NCBI RefSeq assembly: GCF_030317105.1
Contig: NZ_JASZYG010000006.1
Location: forward strand, 372,001-436,000
Source: Variovorax brevis
Lineage (GTDB): Bacteria > Pseudomonadota > Gammaproteobacteria > Burkholderiales > Burkholderiaceae_C
Length of the DNA: 64,000 nucleotides
Reading direction: 5' to 3'
In this document: piece after piece, positions 33,205 to 40,706 of the stretch
Layout of the letters: every line of letters starts with the position of its first letter
How positions within the stretch are numbered: the first letter of the stretch is position 1
The notes under the pieces: model-generated
Database searches by the model: none
Seen by the model: the letters and a program-made list of their open reading frames with translations, nothing else
Told to the model about the DNA's origin: nothing
Made by a program: the position numbers and the translations under genes

Positions 33205-34466
33205 GGCTTGGCCACTGCGGCCGCGCGTGCAGCCGCAGCGCGCAGCTTGTCCTTCTTGCTTGGCCGCTTGCCCTTGATGCCCCCCGTAGGCGACTGAACG
33301 CCTTCAATCACAGGCACAGCCACTTCCACCGGCTCAAAGCCCGCGATGCGCTCGCGCGGCACGTGCAGACCCTGCCGCTTCTCGATGATCCTGAAGTGCG
33401 CCTCGCTGTCGGCAGGAATGAAGCTCACCGCCAGCCCGCTTTCACCCGCCCGGCCCGTTCGACCGATGCGGTGCGTGTAGTCGCTGGCCGAGCGCGGCAG
33501 GTCGTAATTCACCACCACCGGCAGCTGCGCGATGTCGATGCCTCGCGCCGCCAGGTCGGTGGCGACCACCACCTGCACGCGGCTGGCCTTGAAGTCCGAG
33601 ACCACCTGCGTGCGCTTGCCCTGGCTCAGCATGCCGTGAAAAGGCTCGGCATCGATGCCGACCTTGCGCAGCTTGTCGGCCACGATTTCGGCGGCGTGCT
33701 TGGTGGCGACAAAAGCGAGCACGCGGGTCCACTTCTGCTCCTGCACCAGATGCCGCAGCAACTGGGTGCGGCGTCCGGCGTCGACTTCGATGGCGCGCTG
33801 TGCGATGTCGGGCTCGGTGGCCTCGGTGGCTTCAACTTCGATGCGAACGGGCTCGTGCAGCAAACGGGTGGCCAGCGCTTCGACGGCCGGCGCGAAGGTG
33901 GCCGAGAAGAAGAGGTTCTGGCGCTTGGGCGGCAGCACGTCCAGGATGCGTTGCAGTTCCTCGGCAAAGCCGAGGTCCAGCAGGCGATCGGCTTCGTCGA
34001 GCACCAGCGCCGACACGTTGGCGAGCTTGAGCGCGTTGTGGTCGAGCAAATCGATCAGCCGGCCCGGCGTGGCGACGACGATGTCGGCGCCACCACGAAG
34101 CGCCATCATCTGCGGATTGACGGAAACGCCGCCGAACACAACGGCAATCTTGGGGCGCTCATGCAGTTGCTGGGCCAGCAGGCGCAGCGTTTCACCGACC
34201 TGCGCGGCGAGCTCGCGCGTGGGCACGAGCACCAGCGTGTGCACCGCGCGACGCGAGCGATGGCGTGGCGCCTCGTTCCAGCGTTGGAGCAAGGGCAGCG
34301 AAAATGCGGCCGTCTTGCCCGAGCCGGTCTGGGCGAGGCCAAGCACGTCCTGCCCGCGCAGGACGGCCGGAATGGCCGCCTCCTGGATGGGCGTCGGCGT
34401 GAAGTAGCCCACGTCGGTGGCGGCGTGCACGAGGGCGGGCGTGAGACCGAGCGATGGAAATGGCAT
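33201..34466 (-). CDS. rhlE: DEAD-box RNA helicase, RhlE-like
   Basis: The 421-residue helicase starts MPFPSLGLTPALV and has Q-motif region FTPTPIQEAAIP, motif I AQTGSGKT, motif Ia VPTRELAAQV, motif II DEAD (VLDEADRLLD), motif III SAT, and C-terminal motifs ATDLAARGIDIA and HRIGRTGRAGESG. The basic tail (KGKRPSKKDKLRAAAAR) fits RhlE-type enzymes that remodel RNA and act in ribosome assembly or decay. The initiator lies only 11 bases from the divergent SUI1-family gene. It is coupled to a small acidic protein downstream. RhlE versus another DEAD subfamily is moderately certain. Confidence 0.92.
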   Translation of the reverse strand: MPFPSLGLTPALVHAATDVGYFTPTPIQEAAIPAVLRGQDVLGLAQTGSGKTAAFSLPLLQRWNEAPRHRSRRAVHTLVLVPTRELAAQVGETLRLLAQQLHERPKIAVVFGGVSVNPQMMALRGGADIVVATPGRLIDLLDHNALKLANVSALVLDEADRLLDLGFAEELQRILDVLPPKRQNLFFSATFAPAVEALATRLLHEPVRIEVEATEATEPDIAQRAIEVDAGRRTQLLRHLVQEQKWTRVLAFVATKHAAEIVADKLRKVGIDAEPFHGMLSQGKRTQVVSDFKASRVQVVVATDLAARGIDIAQLPVVVNYDLPRSASDYTHRIGRTGRAGESGLAVSFIPADSEAHFRIIEKRQGLHVPRERIAGFEPVEVAVPVIEGVQSPTGGIKGKRPSKKDKLRAAAARAAAVAKP

Positions 34467-34477
34467 GAAGGGCAACG

Positions 34478-34849
34478 ATGACGATGAATAAAAAGGGCGA
34501 AGGCAGCCGGCTGGTGTACTCCACCGACACCGGCCGGATCTGCCCTGACTGCGGCCAACCTGTCGCAGCCTGTAACTGCAAGCTTTTGAAGAAGGCAATG
34601 CCCGTGACGGACGGCATTGTGCGCGTGTCATTGGACACCAAAGGGCGCAAGGGCAAGGGCGTGACGGTCATCAAGGGCGTCGCGCTCGATGCCACGGCCC
34701 TCGCGCTGCTGGGCAAGCAGCTCAAGTCCGCCTGCGGCTCCGGCGGCACGACGAAGGACGGCGTGATCGAGATTCAGGGCGATCACCGGGATGCCGTGAT
34801 GGCGGCGCTGCAGAAGCAGGGGATGACGGTCAAGCGCGCGGGTGGGTGA
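34478..34849 (+). CDS. yciH: SUI1/eIF1-family translation factor (YciH-like)
   Basis: The 123-residue protein has an N-terminal zinc-knuckle-like segment (CPDCGQPVAACNC) and a C-terminal SUI1 domain (RVSLDTKGRKGKGVTVIKGV and GGTTKDGVIEIQGDHRD). Bacterial YciH resembles eukaryotic eIF1 and affects start-codon selection and initiation on some mRNAs. ATGs at 34478 and 34484 are both available. The start is 11 bases from the helicase start on the other strand, so promoters or 5'-UTRs must overlap coding DNA. It converges with the Fic-like gene with 21 bases between. Confidence 0.92.
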   Translation: MTMNKKGEGSRLVYSTDTGRICPDCGQPVAACNCKLLKKAMPVTDGIVRVSLDTKGRKGKGVTVIKGVALDATALALLGKQLKSACGSGGTTKDGVIEIQGDHRDAVMAALQKQGMTVKRAGG

Positions 34850-34870
34850 GCGTCCGCGCGAATTGGCGCC

Positions 34871-36256
34871 TCAAGTCCAACGCGTACGCCAGTGCGCGTA
34901 TTCACTCGGCCGCAAGCGATAGCGGGCAATATTCCCCTCGTGCAGGCTCAAGGCCTCTGTTTCCGCCACCTCGATGAAGCGGGGTCGATCCAGCTCAGGC
35001 ACCGAGTCTTGCGCACGCTGGTGGATATGAACGATGGCCTGCTGCTTGTCCATGCCGCCGCGCACCAGGGCAGATACTGTTTCGTATAACAGATCGCGAT
35101 AGCGCAGTCGAAACGGATCGGGTTCACCCAACGATTGCCGCACCGCTGAGTAACGCGCGCATGAGCGACGGTAGGCCCAGGCAAATACATCACGCAGCAA
35201 CTCAACGCGCTTCAACTCATAGACGCTGAGCGTGGCGCTGGTATAGAGCGATTGCGGAACATCCACGAATGAGAGCGGACACAGGTTGCTGCGAATGAAC
35301 GGAATGTTGGCCGCAAGACGTGACACGCGCTTGTTGACGTCCTCGAAAGGTTGCAAGTACGGCAGATGCACCATGGCGAAGAAGGCCTGCTCGAAAGGAT
35401 CGATGATTGCCGCGGCCGTATCGAGCACCTGTTGAAAACACTCCTCGATCCGCTGGGGCCCTTCGAGCGGCACAAACTCTGAATGGCTGATGCCGACCGC
35501 GATGCGGCGCAAGCGGCCGCTTGCCGTCGGGTCATCCAGCAGGTTGTCTGCCAGAAGTGCATGCAGGTTCAACACCGTATAGCGATTGAAGCCAATGTCG
35601 CTTGCCGATTCAACGAGGAACTCGATAGCCGCCTTGTGGTTCAGGATCATCTGCGCTTCAAGCGCATCCTTGCCCGCGGCAATTTGACCTTCAGAGACCA
35701 GGCGCTCGGTTTCGAGCAGTGAATAAGTATTTCCTTCAAGCCGGCTGGAGTTCCAGGACAGGTCGATCAACAGCCTGTTCAGCAACTGACGTGCATACGT
35801 GCCCGCCGGCTGGCCGACACTTGCGGCGGCTTGACCCACCGCTCGCAACTCGGCGCGCAGTGACGCGGACAAGTAGAAGGTGTTGTTCGGTCGGTATGCG
35901 TCGAGAAAGTCACGGTCGTAGCCCACGGGAGCGCGTTGCGTCTGCGGTCGCTCGACGGCGCCCTTGAGCTGCCCGGCCTCTGGCGACAGATCAATCGTGG
36001 AGCCGGTTTGTCCATCACCGGCTGCGAGGTCCGCGCTCGCCTCGACGATCCCGCCAAATACATAGCGGGTTGCCCTCCCCGAGCCTTCTTTGCGTAGCCG
36101 CCCCTCCGCTTCCAATTGCAGCAGCCACCGTTGAACCGTGCGACGAGTGGGCGGGTCTGCAAGCGCAGCCTGGATGTCGCGCAAGGCTGCGCCATTCGGG
36201 TGGGCACGGACGACCCTCAGTACATCGTTGAGATCGTGAGATGAACTGGAGGGCAC
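34871..36256 (-). CDS. Fic-like protein with N-terminal wHTH and degenerate active site
   Basis: The 461-residue protein has an N-terminal winged-helix-like region (about 8-65) and a Fic domain. Its inhibitory-type motif is S170xxxE174G (SSRLEG). The Fic core reads QPFEDVNKRVSR at 302-313, where active Fic AMPylases have HPFxDGNGRxxR; the catalytic His is Gln302 and both Gly positions of the GNG loop are changed (V and K), while Asn, Lys/Arg and the distal Arg are kept. His297 nearby is not in the motif position. The fold may have lost AMP transfer or use a different reaction; the wHTH suggests a regulator. The upstream region has a GCGACAT repeat cluster. Function is not known. Confidence 0.85.
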   Translation of the reverse strand: MPSSSSHDLNDVLRVVRAHPNGAALRDIQAALADPPTRRTVQRWLLQLEAEGRLRKEGSGRATRYVFGGIVEASADLAAGDGQTGSTIDLSPEAGQLKGAVERPQTQRAPVGYDRDFLDAYRPNNTFYLSASLRAELRAVGQAAASVGQPAGTYARQLLNRLLIDLSWNSSRLEGNTYSLLETERLVSEGQIAAGKDALEAQMILNHKAAIEFLVESASDIGFNRYTVLNLHALLADNLLDDPTASGRLRRIAVGISHSEFVPLEGPQRIEECFQQVLDTAAAIIDPFEQAFFAMVHLPYLQPFEDVNKRVSRLAANIPFIRSNLCPLSFVDVPQSLYTSATLSVYELKRVELLRDVFAWAYRRSCARYSAVRQSLGEPDPFRLRYRDLLYETVSALVRGGMDKQQAIVHIHQRAQDSVPELDRPRFIEVAETEALSLHEGNIARYRLRPSEYAHWRTRWT

Positions 36257-36272
36257 TGCATCCTTTGAAATT

Positions 36273-36329
36273 GCGACATAAAACCGGGCTTTCGCGACAT
36301 TTTATGTCGCGATTCCGGAATTGCGACAT
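36273..36329. promoter_or_regulatory. GCGACAT repeat cluster upstream of the Fic-like gene
   Basis: Copies of GCGACAT occur at 36273-36279, 36294-36300 and 36323-36329, with an inverted copy ATGTCGC at 36304-36310. Copies two and the inverted one form a perfect 17-base hairpin GCGACAT-TTT-ATGTCGC. The first copy is followed by AAAA, complementary to the TTTT next to the inverted copy. The cluster lies 17-73 bases upstream of the wHTH/Fic start and suits autoregulation by its winged helix. Binding is inference. Confidence 0.55.
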
Positions 36330-36364
36330 TGCATGCCAGCAGCAGAATGGCGCGTTTTTGCCTT

Positions 36365-37039
36365 TCAGGCGCCCCCGAACAGCTCCGGCATCTCACGCTT
36401 CGCCTTGGCCGTGAGCGTCAGCGCACGGCTGTCCAGATCCTGCCGCACCCAGCCGCGGCGCAGCGACAAGTCCAGCCACGCCGCCCCCAGCGCACCGCCC
36501 AGATGCGGCCGTCGCTCGCTCCAGTCGAGGCAGGCGCAGGCAAAGCGGCGACGCCGGCCGCGGGCGGCTTGCACGTCGAGTCCGAGCTTTTCCATCGCAC
36601 GCGCACCCACGGGCGTCAGGTCGTACGAGCTGTCGTCGATGGCGCTGAGCCAGCCTTGCTTCTGGAAATGGTCGTGCAGTGCGACACCCGCGGCGCCGGC
36701 GATGTGGTCGTAGCAGGTGCGCGCCGCCCGCAGGCGGGTCGGCGTGCTGGGCCGGAAGGTGGCGCGCGCCGCGCCGGCCACCGCCAGCAAACCTTCGAGC
36801 GCTGCGGCCACGTCGCTGCCAGCAAGGCGGAAGTAACGATGCTTGCCCTGGGCGAGCGAATCGATCAGGCCCTGGTCGCGCAGGCGCGCCAGATGCGTGC
36901 TGGCGGTTGAGGGCGCGACTTCCGCGACTACGGCCAGTTCGGTGGCAGTGCGCGCATGGCCGTCCATCAGGCAACACAACATCCGGGCACGCGCCGGCTC
37001 CGCGATGGCACCGGCAATGCGGGCGAGGTCAGCATCCAT
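36365..37039 (-). CDS. ArsR-family helix-turn-helix transcriptional regulator
   Basis: The 224-residue protein has an N-terminal ArsR-type winged helix (about 5-75): AGAIAEPARARMLCCLMDG, then ATELAVVAEVAPSTASTHLARLRDQGLI and a wing AQGKHRYFRLAG. The longer C-terminal half (LHDHFQKQGWLSAIDDSSYDL, CACLDWSERRPHLGGALGAA) matches a subclass with an extra effector domain rather than a minimal metal-sensing ArsR. No canonical Cys metal site (ELCVCDL) is seen. It is divergent from the P450 gene, 50 bases away, and may control it. The upstream in-frame extension is antisense P450 and was rejected. Confidence 0.87.
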   Translation of the reverse strand: MDADLARIAGAIAEPARARMLCCLMDGHARTATELAVVAEVAPSTASTHLARLRDQGLIDSLAQGKHRYFRLAGSDVAAALEGLLAVAGAARATFRPSTPTRLRAARTCYDHIAGAAGVALHDHFQKQGWLSAIDDSSYDLTPVGARAMEKLGLDVQAARGRRRRFACACLDWSERRPHLGGALGAAWLDLSLRRGWVRQDLDSRALTLTAKAKREMPELFGGA

Positions 37040-37089
37040 GCTTCGATCGTAGACGAAGCGTGCAATCCATGCACGGGCAAACTGCGGAC

Positions 37090-38247
37090 ATGAACGACGC
37101 AAGCCTTCCACGCGATCCCATTGCCGCCGTGACCCATGCGGACCCCTATCCGTACTACGCCGGGCTGCGCGACGGGCCGCCACTCATCCACGACGCCGGG
37201 CTGGGCCTCTGGGTCGCAAGCCGCGCGGAGGTCGTCGCGGAGGCGCTGAACTCCCGTGCGCTGCGCGTTCGGCCAGTTTCAGAACCGGTGCCCAAGGCGA
37301 TTGCCGGCACCACGGCTGGCAACCTCTTCGCGCAGTGGGTGCGGATGAACGATGGGCCATTGCACACCGTCCACAAGCCCGTGCTGCAGCAGGCGCTTGC
37401 GGGCATCGACCGCGAGACCGTCCGTGCCACGGCCAGGCGGGTCGCCGAGCACCTCGAACAGGATGCGCTCGATGACTGGTGCTTCGCCCTGCCCGTGTGC
37501 ACCGTGGCCGCCCTGCTCGGATTCGACGACGACCAATTGCCGCACCTCGCCGCGTGGACGCGCGACTTCGTCGCCTGCCTGACGCCCCTGTCGACCCCGG
37601 CGCAATTGCGCGATGCGAGCCAGGCGGGCGACGCGTTGCTCGCGCGCTTTGACGCGATGCTTGAAGCACCACGTGCCGGCAGCCTGATGGCATCGGCGCG
37701 AGACGAAGCGCGACGCGCACCCTCCGCCGAGCGGCGCGTGCTGCTCGCCAACCTGGTCGGACTTCTGTCCCAGACCTGCGACGCCACCGCCGGATTGCTG
37801 GGCAACTGCATCGTCGCGCTGAAGCGGGAGCCCGGCCTGCTCGCCGCCTTCGCCGCCGGGCAGGTCGACACGAGCGAACTGGTGGCCGAAGTCGCGCGTC
37901 ACGACCCTTCGACGCACAACACCCGGCGCTTTGTCGCGGAAGGCACGACCCTGGCCGGAACCCCGCTCGCACCGGGCGACGCTGTGCTGCTCATCCTCGC
38001 CGCTGCCAATCGCGATGAAGCGTTGAACCCGCTCGCCGAACGCTTCGAGCTCGCACGCGCGCAGCGCAAGATGCTCGGCTTCGGCCATGGCCCGCACGCC
38101 TGTCCGGGCCAAGCGCTGGCCTTCGACATCGCGGGCGCGGCGCTCGAATCGTTGCGCGACAGCGGAATGACCCGCGCCGACAAGCTCCCGCCGCATCGGG
38201 GCTATCGCCCGTCGATCAACGTGCGCATTCCGTTTTTCGGCGACTGA
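37090..38247 (+). CDS. Cytochrome P450
   Basis: The 385-residue heme monooxygenase has the heme-binding loop FGHGPHACPGQ with the axial Cys at residue 338, an EVAR motif fitting ExxR of helix K, and a helix-I segment LLSQTCDATAGLLG in place of the usual AGxDT. No signal or membrane anchor is visible, as for soluble class I bacterial P450s that take electrons from separate ferredoxin components; no ferredoxin gene is adjacent. An ATG at 37069 would add seven residues. It is divergent from an ArsR regulator. Substrate is unknown, and the helix-I difference may affect oxygen activation. Confidence 0.9.
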   Translation: MNDASLPRDPIAAVTHADPYPYYAGLRDGPPLIHDAGLGLWVASRAEVVAEALNSRALRVRPVSEPVPKAIAGTTAGNLFAQWVRMNDGPLHTVHKPVLQQALAGIDRETVRATARRVAEHLEQDALDDWCFALPVCTVAALLGFDDDQLPHLAAWTRDFVACLTPLSTPAQLRDASQAGDALLARFDAMLEAPRAGSLMASARDEARRAPSAERRVLLANLVGLLSQTCDATAGLLGNCIVALKREPGLLAAFAAGQVDTSELVAEVARHDPSTHNTRRFVAEGTTLAGTPLAPGDAVLLILAAANRDEALNPLAERFELARAQRKMLGFGHGPHACPGQALAFDIAGAALESLRDSGMTRADKLPPHRGYRPSINVRIPFFGD

Positions 38248-38394
38248 CGCTTCCTTCGATGCGGCCGCCGGCGGGCGCTGCCGTCCGTATGTCGATTCCT
38301 GATCGCTCGCATATAGTTGCTGGCGTTTGGCACTTGCCGGGACTTTGTGTTCCGCGCGCGTGCTCATGCGTCGGCCGCGATCAACAAGAATCGA

Positions 38395-39318
38395 ATGCAA
38401 AGCCCGCTCCTTCAAGCCACGTCCCTGCGCAAGCGCTATGGCGACCAGGTCGTTGTCGATGACCTCTCTTTCGAGATCGCACCCGGCGAATGCCTGGGCG
38501 TGATCGGCCCGAACGGCGCGGGCAAGACCACCACCATCCGCATGTGCCTGGGCCTCACCACGCCCGATGCCGGCACCATCCAGGCGCTGGGGCATTCGAT
38601 GCCGCGCGACGCGCGGGCCATCAAGGCGCAGCTGGGCGTGGTGACGCAGTTCGACACCCTCGATCCCGACTTCAGCTGCGCCGAGAACCTGACGGTGTAC
38701 GGCCGCTACTTCGGCATCGGCAAGAAGGAAATGCTGACGCGCGTGCCGCGGCTGCTGGAGTTCGCGGCGCTGTCGCACAAGGCCAATGCGCGGCCGGCCG
38801 AGCTGTCGGGCGGCATGCGACGGCGGCTCTCGCTCGCGCGCGCGCTGGTCAACGATCCGAAGCTGCTGCTGCTCGACGAGCCAACCACCGGGCTGGATCC
38901 TCAGGCGCGCCACCTCATGTGGGAGCGATTGCAGGTGCTGTTGCAGCAGGGCAAGTCGATCCTGTTGACCACGCACTTCATGGACGAAGCAGAGCGGCTG
39001 TGCGCGCGCCTGATCGTGATGGACCACGGCAAGAAGATTGCCGAAGGCCGGCCTCGCGAACTGATCGGCCAGCATCTGGAGCCGGATGTCGTGGAGGTCT
39101 ATGGCAACGGCGCACTGTCGTTGGCGCAATCACCGCTCAAGGAATTCGCGGCGCGCGTGGAGGTGAGCGGCGAGACGGTTTTCTTCTACACGCAGGACGC
39201 GCGCCGCTTGCTCGATGGGCTGGCGGCGCACAGTGGCTTGCGCACATTCCATCGGCCTGCGAACCTCGAGGACCTGTTCCTCAAGTTGACCGGCCGACAG
39301 ATCCGTGAGGATGGCTAG
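38395..39318 (+). CDS. ABC exporter ATP-binding protein, NodI-like
   Basis: The 307-residue ATPase starts MQSPLLQATSLRKRYGDQVV and has Walker A GPNGAGKTT, Q-loop VTQFDTLDPDF, signature LSGGMRRRL, Walker B LLLLDEP and an H-loop TTHF. The C-terminal extension (VVEVYGNG, VFFYTQDARRLL) matches NodI/DrrA-type exporters. With the permease downstream it forms an ABC-2 exporter; in rhizobia NodIJ exports lipochitin oligosaccharides, but no nod genes are seen, so the cargo is unknown. A 114-base repeat-rich spacer separates it from the permease. Confidence 0.9.
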   Translation: MQSPLLQATSLRKRYGDQVVVDDLSFEIAPGECLGVIGPNGAGKTTTIRMCLGLTTPDAGTIQALGHSMPRDARAIKAQLGVVTQFDTLDPDFSCAENLTVYGRYFGIGKKEMLTRVPRLLEFAALSHKANARPAELSGGMRRRLSLARALVNDPKLLLLDEPTTGLDPQARHLMWERLQVLLQQGKSILLTTHFMDEAERLCARLIVMDHGKKIAEGRPRELIGQHLEPDVVEVYGNGALSLAQSPLKEFAARVEVSGETVFFYTQDARRLLDGLAAHSGLRTFHRPANLEDLFLKLTGRQIREDG

Positions 39319-39327
39319 AAATGTGGC

Positions 39328-39420
39328 TCGCCCCCAGGCTGCGCGCACTTCGTGTCGCTTCGCCAACCCCCTACCGGGGGCAATACCAGCGGCCCGGCAA
39401 AGCCGGTTCCGCGGTATTCC
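39328..39420. repeat. Intergenic repeat-like element between ABC ATPase and permease
   Basis: The spacer holds strong palindromes: CCCCCTACCGGGGG and CCGGCAAAGCCGG. The CCCCTACCGGGGG core matches that in the repeat at 32839-32875. Similar GC-rich elements are frequent between genes in Comamonadaceae. It lies inside the likely exporter operon, so it could attenuate expression or stabilise the upstream mRNA. An AAGGAG sequence follows before the permease start. Confidence 0.5.
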
Positions 39421-39432
39421 TGAAAGGAGAAC

Positions 39433-40260
39433 ATGATGCCGTCGGGCGTTGAACTGAATTTGGCTGCGCCGTCCCCTTGGCGCCCACCGGAACTCACGGC
39501 CCGCTGGTGGCCGGTGTTTTTGCGCAACCTGCTCGTGTGGCGCAAACTCGCCATCCCCAGCCTGATCGGCAACATCGCAGAGCCGCTGATCTGGCTCGTG
39601 GCTTTCGGCTACGGCATGGGCGCGCTGGTGGGCCAGTTGAACGTCGATGGCACCAACGTGCCCTACATCCTCTTCCTCGCGAGCGGCTCGATCTGCATGA
39701 GCGCGATGAACGCTGCTTCATTCGAGGCGCTGTATTCCGCCTTCTCGCGCATGCACGTGCAAAAGACCTGGGACGGCATCATGAACGCGCCGGTGGGTCT
39801 GGACGACATCGTGCTCGCGGAAATGCTGTGGGCCGGCTTCAAGGCGATCTTCACGACGACGGCGATCCTCTTCGTGATGCTGGCGCTGAACATCAGCCAC
39901 AGCCCCAAGCTCATCGTCGCGTGGTTCGTGCTGGTGGGCGTGGGGGTGGCGTTCTCATGCATCGCGCTCATCTTCAATGCGCTGGCCAAGGGCTACGACT
40001 TCTTCACCTACTACTTCACGCTGTTCATGACGCCGATGATGTTCTTGTCGGGCGTGTTCTTTCCACTGGAGCAGTTGCCGCCGGTGGTGCGCGCGGTGTC
40101 CAACTGGCTGCCGCTGACCAATGCCGTGCAACTGGTGCGCCCGCTCTTCATGGACCAGTGGCCGCCCAATGCGCTGCGCCACACGTTGGTGCTCGTGGTG
40201 TATACCGTCGTCGCGTTCTGGATCGCCCTGGCGCTGACGCGCAAGCGCTTTCGCATCTGA
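39433..40260 (+). CDS. ABC-2 exporter permease, NodJ-like
   Basis: The 275-residue protein has about six membrane segments, for example IWLVAFGYGMGALVG, ILFLASGSICMSAMNAA and FVLVGVGVAFSCIALIFNAL, and the ABC-2 signature MTPMMFLSGVFFPLEQLPP. It matches NodJ-type permeases paired with NodI-like ATPases. TTG and GTG alternatives exist, but ATG 39433 follows AAAGGAG. The next gene, a small membrane protein, begins 34 bases downstream and may be co-transcribed. Cargo is unknown. Confidence 0.9.
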   Translation: MMPSGVELNLAAPSPWRPPELTARWWPVFLRNLLVWRKLAIPSLIGNIAEPLIWLVAFGYGMGALVGQLNVDGTNVPYILFLASGSICMSAMNAASFEALYSAFSRMHVQKTWDGIMNAPVGLDDIVLAEMLWAGFKAIFTTTAILFVMLALNISHSPKLIVAWFVLVGVGVAFSCIALIFNALAKGYDFFTYYFTLFMTPMMFLSGVFFPLEQLPPVVRAVSNWLPLTNAVQLVRPLFMDQWPPNALRHTLVLVVYTVVAFWIALALTRKRFRI

Positions 40261-40294
40261 CAATCCGGGCTCACAACAAACCTGACACTGCCGC

Positions 40295-40696
40295 ATGCTG
40301 CAAAACCTGACCCCCTTCCTCCTTCACTGGGCCATCACGGCCTTTTCGCTCTGGCTCGCCAGCGTGGTGTTCAAAGGCATCAAGTTCGACACGAAGTCGG
40401 CGCTGATCGTCTCGGCCCTGCTGCTGGGCTTCGCCAATGCCGTGGTGAAGCCGTTGCTGATCGTGCTCACCCTGCCGCTGACGCTGGTGACCTTCGGCCT
40501 CTTCCTCTTCGTCATCAACGCGCTGATGGTGCTGCTGGTGTCGGCCATCGTGCGGGGGTTCAAGGTGTCGGGCTTCTGGACGGCCTTGTTCGCCAGCGTC
40601 TTCATCTCGATCCTCAGCATCATCATCGGCGGCTTCTTCGTCGGCGGCACGCCGGAAACGACCATCCGGATGCCCAGCAGCGGCACCTGGCTTTGA
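40295..40696 (+). CDS. Small four-helix membrane protein, phage holin family 4_2-like
   Basis: The 133-residue protein is almost wholly membrane: LLHWAITAFSLWLASVVFKGIKF, ALIVSALLLGFANAVVKPLL, LTLVTFGLFLFVINALMVLL and LFASVFISILSIIIGGFF. It belongs to the Phage_holin_4_2/YvlD-like family, broadly conserved in chromosomes and not specific to phage. The function is unknown; membrane-stress links have been proposed for some relatives. No phage genes are nearby. It sits between the NodJ-like permease and a quinone oxidoreductase-like gene on the same strand. Confidence 0.87.
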   Translation: MLQNLTPFLLHWAITAFSLWLASVVFKGIKFDTKSALIVSALLLGFANAVVKPLLIVLTLPLTLVTFGLFLFVINALMVLLVSAIVRGFKVSGFWTALFASVFISILSIIIGGFFVGGTPETTIRMPSSGTWL

Positions 40697-40706
40697 AAGG
40701 ACTCAC

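Noticed and set aside
36273..36329. Possible CRISPR or iteron array
   Set aside because: Heptamers with irregular spacing and mixed orientation, no cas genes and no replication gene; an operator is more likely.
37279..39129. 616-residue reverse-strand open frame
   Set aside because: Antisense of the P450 and ABC ATPase genes, both with unmistakable motifs.
38395..40260. Nodulation locus based on NodI/NodJ similarity
   Set aside because: No nodABC or regulator genes are present; NodIJ-like exporters occur widely in non-symbiotic betaproteobacteria.
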